A stretch of 7,205 nucleotides of DNA. Source: Victivallales bacterium (GTDB lineage: Bacteria; Verrucomicrobiota; Lentisphaeria; Oligosphaerales; Oligosphaeraceae). A program made the translations under genes and the position numbers. This document shows positions 5,724 through 7,205 of the stretch, piece by piece. The DNA lies in NCBI GenBank assembly GCA_900769285.1, contig CAAGGB010000186.1, positions 1 through 7,205 of the forward strand, read 5' to 3'. A model generated the notes under the pieces. The model was not told the origin of the DNA and ran no database searches. It was given only the letters and a program-made list of their open reading frames with translations. Position 1 is the first letter of the stretch; every line of letters starts with the position of its first letter.

Positions 5724-6488
5724 ATGCGTACACTGGCCATCGTCCTTTTCTCCGTCGGAGGCTCGACCGTCCTCGGCGTGCTGGGCGGACTCCTCGTGCG
5801 GCAGATACCGCACCGCCTCAACGACATCGTCATGGGCTTCGCGGCCGGCGTGATGCTGGCCGCCGCCGTCCTCGGGCTGCTCGGCCCCGCGTTCGGCGCC
5901 CAGGGCGACATCCCCCTCGCCGTCGTCGGCGCGGTCGCCGGCGCCCTGCTCATCAGCGCGCTCGACCGCATCGTCCCCCACCTCCACCGGCTGGCCGGGC
6001 TCGACACCGAGGAGCACCGCCACAACAGCAGCATCAGCCGGACGCTCCTCTTCGTCTCCGCCATCGCCCTCCACAAGATACCCGAGGGCCTCGCCACCGG
6101 CGTCAGCTTCGGCACCGGCGAGCTCGGCGACATCCTCACCGTCGCCGGCTCCATCTCGCTCCAGAACGTCCCCGAGGCGGTCGTCATCGTCGCGCCGCTG
6201 TTCGCCATCGGCATGTCCACCGGCCGGACGCTCCTCGTCTCGCTGGGCATCGCCCTGACCAGTGTCGTCTCCGTCCTCTGCGGGTACTGCCTCGTCTCGC
6301 TCTTCGCCGGCATCATGCCGCTCATGCTCGCCGCCGCCGGCGGCGCCATGCTCTACGTCATCAGCGACGAGATGATTCCCGAGACCCACTCCCACGGCTA
6401 CGAGAAGCCCGCCACCTTCGCCCTCCTCGCCGGACTCCTCCTCGTCCTCGTCCTCCAGACCCTCCTCGCCGACCTCGGCGCCGCCTAG
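5724..6488 (+). CDS. ZIP-family divalent metal transporter (GufA/ZupT-like)
   Basis: Inner-membrane carrier importing Zn2+ or a similar divalent metal. The 254 residues contain about eight hydrophobic segments (roughly 4-24, 34-54, 63-82, 106-128, 137-160, 169-191, 195-213 and 231-249). A polar loop at about 85-105 holds His86, His88, His98 and His100. The metal-binding helices are recognisable: TM4 has ALHKIPEGLATG (115-126, His117 and Glu121) and TM5 has SLQNVPEA (145-152, Gln147 and Glu151), equivalent to the M1 site of the Bordetella ZIP structure. A DEMIPETHSHGYEKPAT stretch (215-231) is a typical family signature. Lys118 and Asn148 stand where the M2 site would have Asn and Asp, so a single-metal site is likely. 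The gene starts 19 nt after the rdgB stop and ends 9 nt before the DUF3990 start, so it is probably co-transcribed with both. Substrate specificity cannot be read from the sequence. Confidence 0.92.
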   Translation: MRTLAIVLFSVGGSTVLGVLGGLLVRQIPHRLNDIVMGFAAGVMLAAAVLGLLGPAFGAQGDIPLAVVGAVAGALLISALDRIVPHLHRLAGLDTEEHRHNSSISRTLLFVSAIALHKIPEGLATGVSFGTGELGDILTVAGSISLQNVPEAVVIVAPLFAIGMSTGRTLLVSLGIALTSVVSVLCGYCLVSLFAGIMPLMLAAAGGAMLYVISDEMIPETHSHGYEKPATFALLAGLLLVLVLQTLLADLGAA

Positions 6489-6497
6489 CCTCCCCGC

Positions 6498-6971
6498 ATG
6501 ACCGCACGAGTCCTGTACCATGCCAGCCGACAGCCCGTCAGACAGCCGGCAATCCGCCCTGGCCTCGTCGCCAGAGACTTCGGACCCGGCTTCTACTGCA
6601 CGGAAATCAAGGCTCAGGCTCAGCGCTGGGCCGCGCGCTTCACGCATCCCGGAACCATCAGCGTCTTCCTCCTCGCGGACGGCAGGACACGCGGACTGCG
6701 GAAAAGGGTCTTTCCCAGGATGACCAACGCCTGGCTGGACTTCATCGTCGCCTGCCGCCGGGGCATTCCGCACGGCTACGACCTCGTCGGGGGGCCCATG
6801 GCGGACGATTCCATATTCAACTTCGTCCAGGAATTCGCGGACGGCGCCATCTCGCGCCAGGCTTTCTGGGCGTTGACCCAATTCAGGTATCCCGCCACTC
6901 AGCTCAGCTTCCACACGCCGGCGGCCCTCGACGCCCTCACCTACCTGACCCATGAACACCTCCAGCCCTAG
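6498..6971 (+). CDS. DUF3990 family protein, possible ADP-ribosyltransferase fold
   Basis: Predicted 157 residues, typical of DUF3990 single-domain proteins. The family pattern is recognisable: VLYHAS (5-10), a DFGPGFYCT motif (27-35), QAQRWA (40-45), AWLDFIVACRRG (78-89), YDLVGGPMADD (94-104) and TQLSFHTPAALDAL (134-147). His8, Tyr33 and Gln135 sit where ADP-ribosyltransferases of the H-Y-E/Q type have their NAD-binding His and Tyr and their third residue. On this basis I infer an ART-like fold; activity and target are unknown. No signal peptide is seen, so it probably acts in the cytoplasm. The start at 6498 lacks a Shine-Dalgarno and follows the ZIP stop by 9 nt, suggesting coupling. Its 3' end overlaps the next gene by 20 nt. 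Codon choice is slightly less GC-extreme than upstream (ATA, TTC GTC CAG GAA TTC), which hints at accessory origin but does not prove it. Confidence 0.8.
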   Translation: MTARVLYHASRQPVRQPAIRPGLVARDFGPGFYCTEIKAQAQRWAARFTHPGTISVFLLADGRTRGLRKRVFPRMTNAWLDFIVACRRGIPHGYDLVGGPMADDSIFNFVQEFADGAISRQAFWALTQFRYPATQLSFHTPAALDALTYLTHEHLQP

Positions 6972-7205
6972 CGACTCCGACCTCTTCTACACCTGCAGCC
7001 TCATCGAATTCATCGGACGCAAGACCCGCCAGCGCCGCGGACGGGTCGTCCGGCTCCTCGGACGGCGGAACCTCCGGCACATCCTCGACTACGCCGACGT
7101 CCTCCACTGCGAGGTCATCGATGCCCCCGCCGACCACTTCATCGCCGAGTCCCACATCCCGCAAGGCGACTACGACAATGTGGCCGCCTGCCAGTACCGC
7201 ATCCC
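6952..7205 (+). CDS. Conserved hypothetical partner of DUF3990, cut by window edge
   Basis: ATG 6952-6954 opens a frame with no stop through the window end, giving 84 residues of a longer protein. The start lies inside the DUF3990 gene (20-nt overlap in another frame), as in tightly coupled pairs. Visible features are LFYTCSLIEFIGRKTR (11-26), RGRVVRLLGRRNLRHILDYAD (29-49), a possible metal- or nucleotide-contacting LHCEVIDAPADHF (51-63) and GDYDNVAACQYRIP at the edge. It is helical and basic in its first half and acidic in the second, with no signal peptide or membrane segment. I recall similar small proteins encoded next to DUF3990 and DUF3791 genes in gut anaerobes but cannot name a family with certainty. 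Functional dependence on DUF3990 is inferred from the overlap. Confidence 0.72.
   Translation, partial: MNTSSPSDSDLFYTCSLIEFIGRKTRQRRGRVVRLLGRRNLRHILDYADVLHCEVIDAPADHFIAESHIPQGDYDNVAACQYRI

Noticed and set aside
4982..6349. Minus-strand frame opposite rdgB and the ZIP gene
   Set aside because: No motif and extreme composition; the opposite strand has two complete recognised families.
5640..6959. Long minus-strand open frame opposite the ZIP and DUF3990 genes
   Set aside because: Glu/Gly/Asp-rich low-complexity product that spans two well-supported plus-strand genes; a codon-bias shadow.

Overview
The window comes from a high-GC bacterium: most codons end in G or C, and only the 3.3-3.75 kb intergenic region is visibly AT-richer. 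No rRNA, tRNA, insertion sequence or CRISPR array is visible. Taxonomy cannot be fixed from the sequence. A PVC-type or related anaerobic/gut lineage (Lentisphaerota or Kiritimatiellota-like) is a weak inference from the secreted SGNH hydrolase and the DUF3990 gene.

Left half, minus strand, about 3630 down to 1: an aromatic amino acid operon. From promoter to window edge it holds a candidate sigma70-type promoter (3601-3628), a previously uncalled 29-residue leader peptide rich in Tyr/Trp/Phe (3470-3559), a strong intrinsic terminator about 70 nt before the first structural gene (3384-3430), and then aroF (type I-beta DAHP synthase with N-terminal regulatory domain), tyrA (prephenate dehydrogenase), aroB (3-dehydroquinate synthase) and the start of aroA (EPSP synthase, cut by the window). 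All three structural-gene junctions are 4-base ATGA overlaps, so the genes are probably translationally coupled. The leader layout is that of ribosome-mediated transcription attenuation. Together with the DAHP synthase regulatory domain it suggests control both by aminoacyl-tRNA supply and by end product.

Right half, plus strand, 3780 to the end: five closely spaced genes, possibly one transcript. They are a secreted SGNH/GDSL hydrolase with a beta-rich N-terminal part, rdgB (house-cleaning XTP/dITP pyrophosphatase), a ZIP-family metal transporter, a DUF3990 protein with an ADP-ribosyltransferase-like residue pattern, and an overlapping partner gene that runs off the edge. The 29-nt spacer before rdgB is four C-tracts, so the opposite strand carries a G-quadruplex motif where a ribosome binding site would be expected.

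The most interesting items are the aromatic leader/attenuator and the DUF3990-partner pair.
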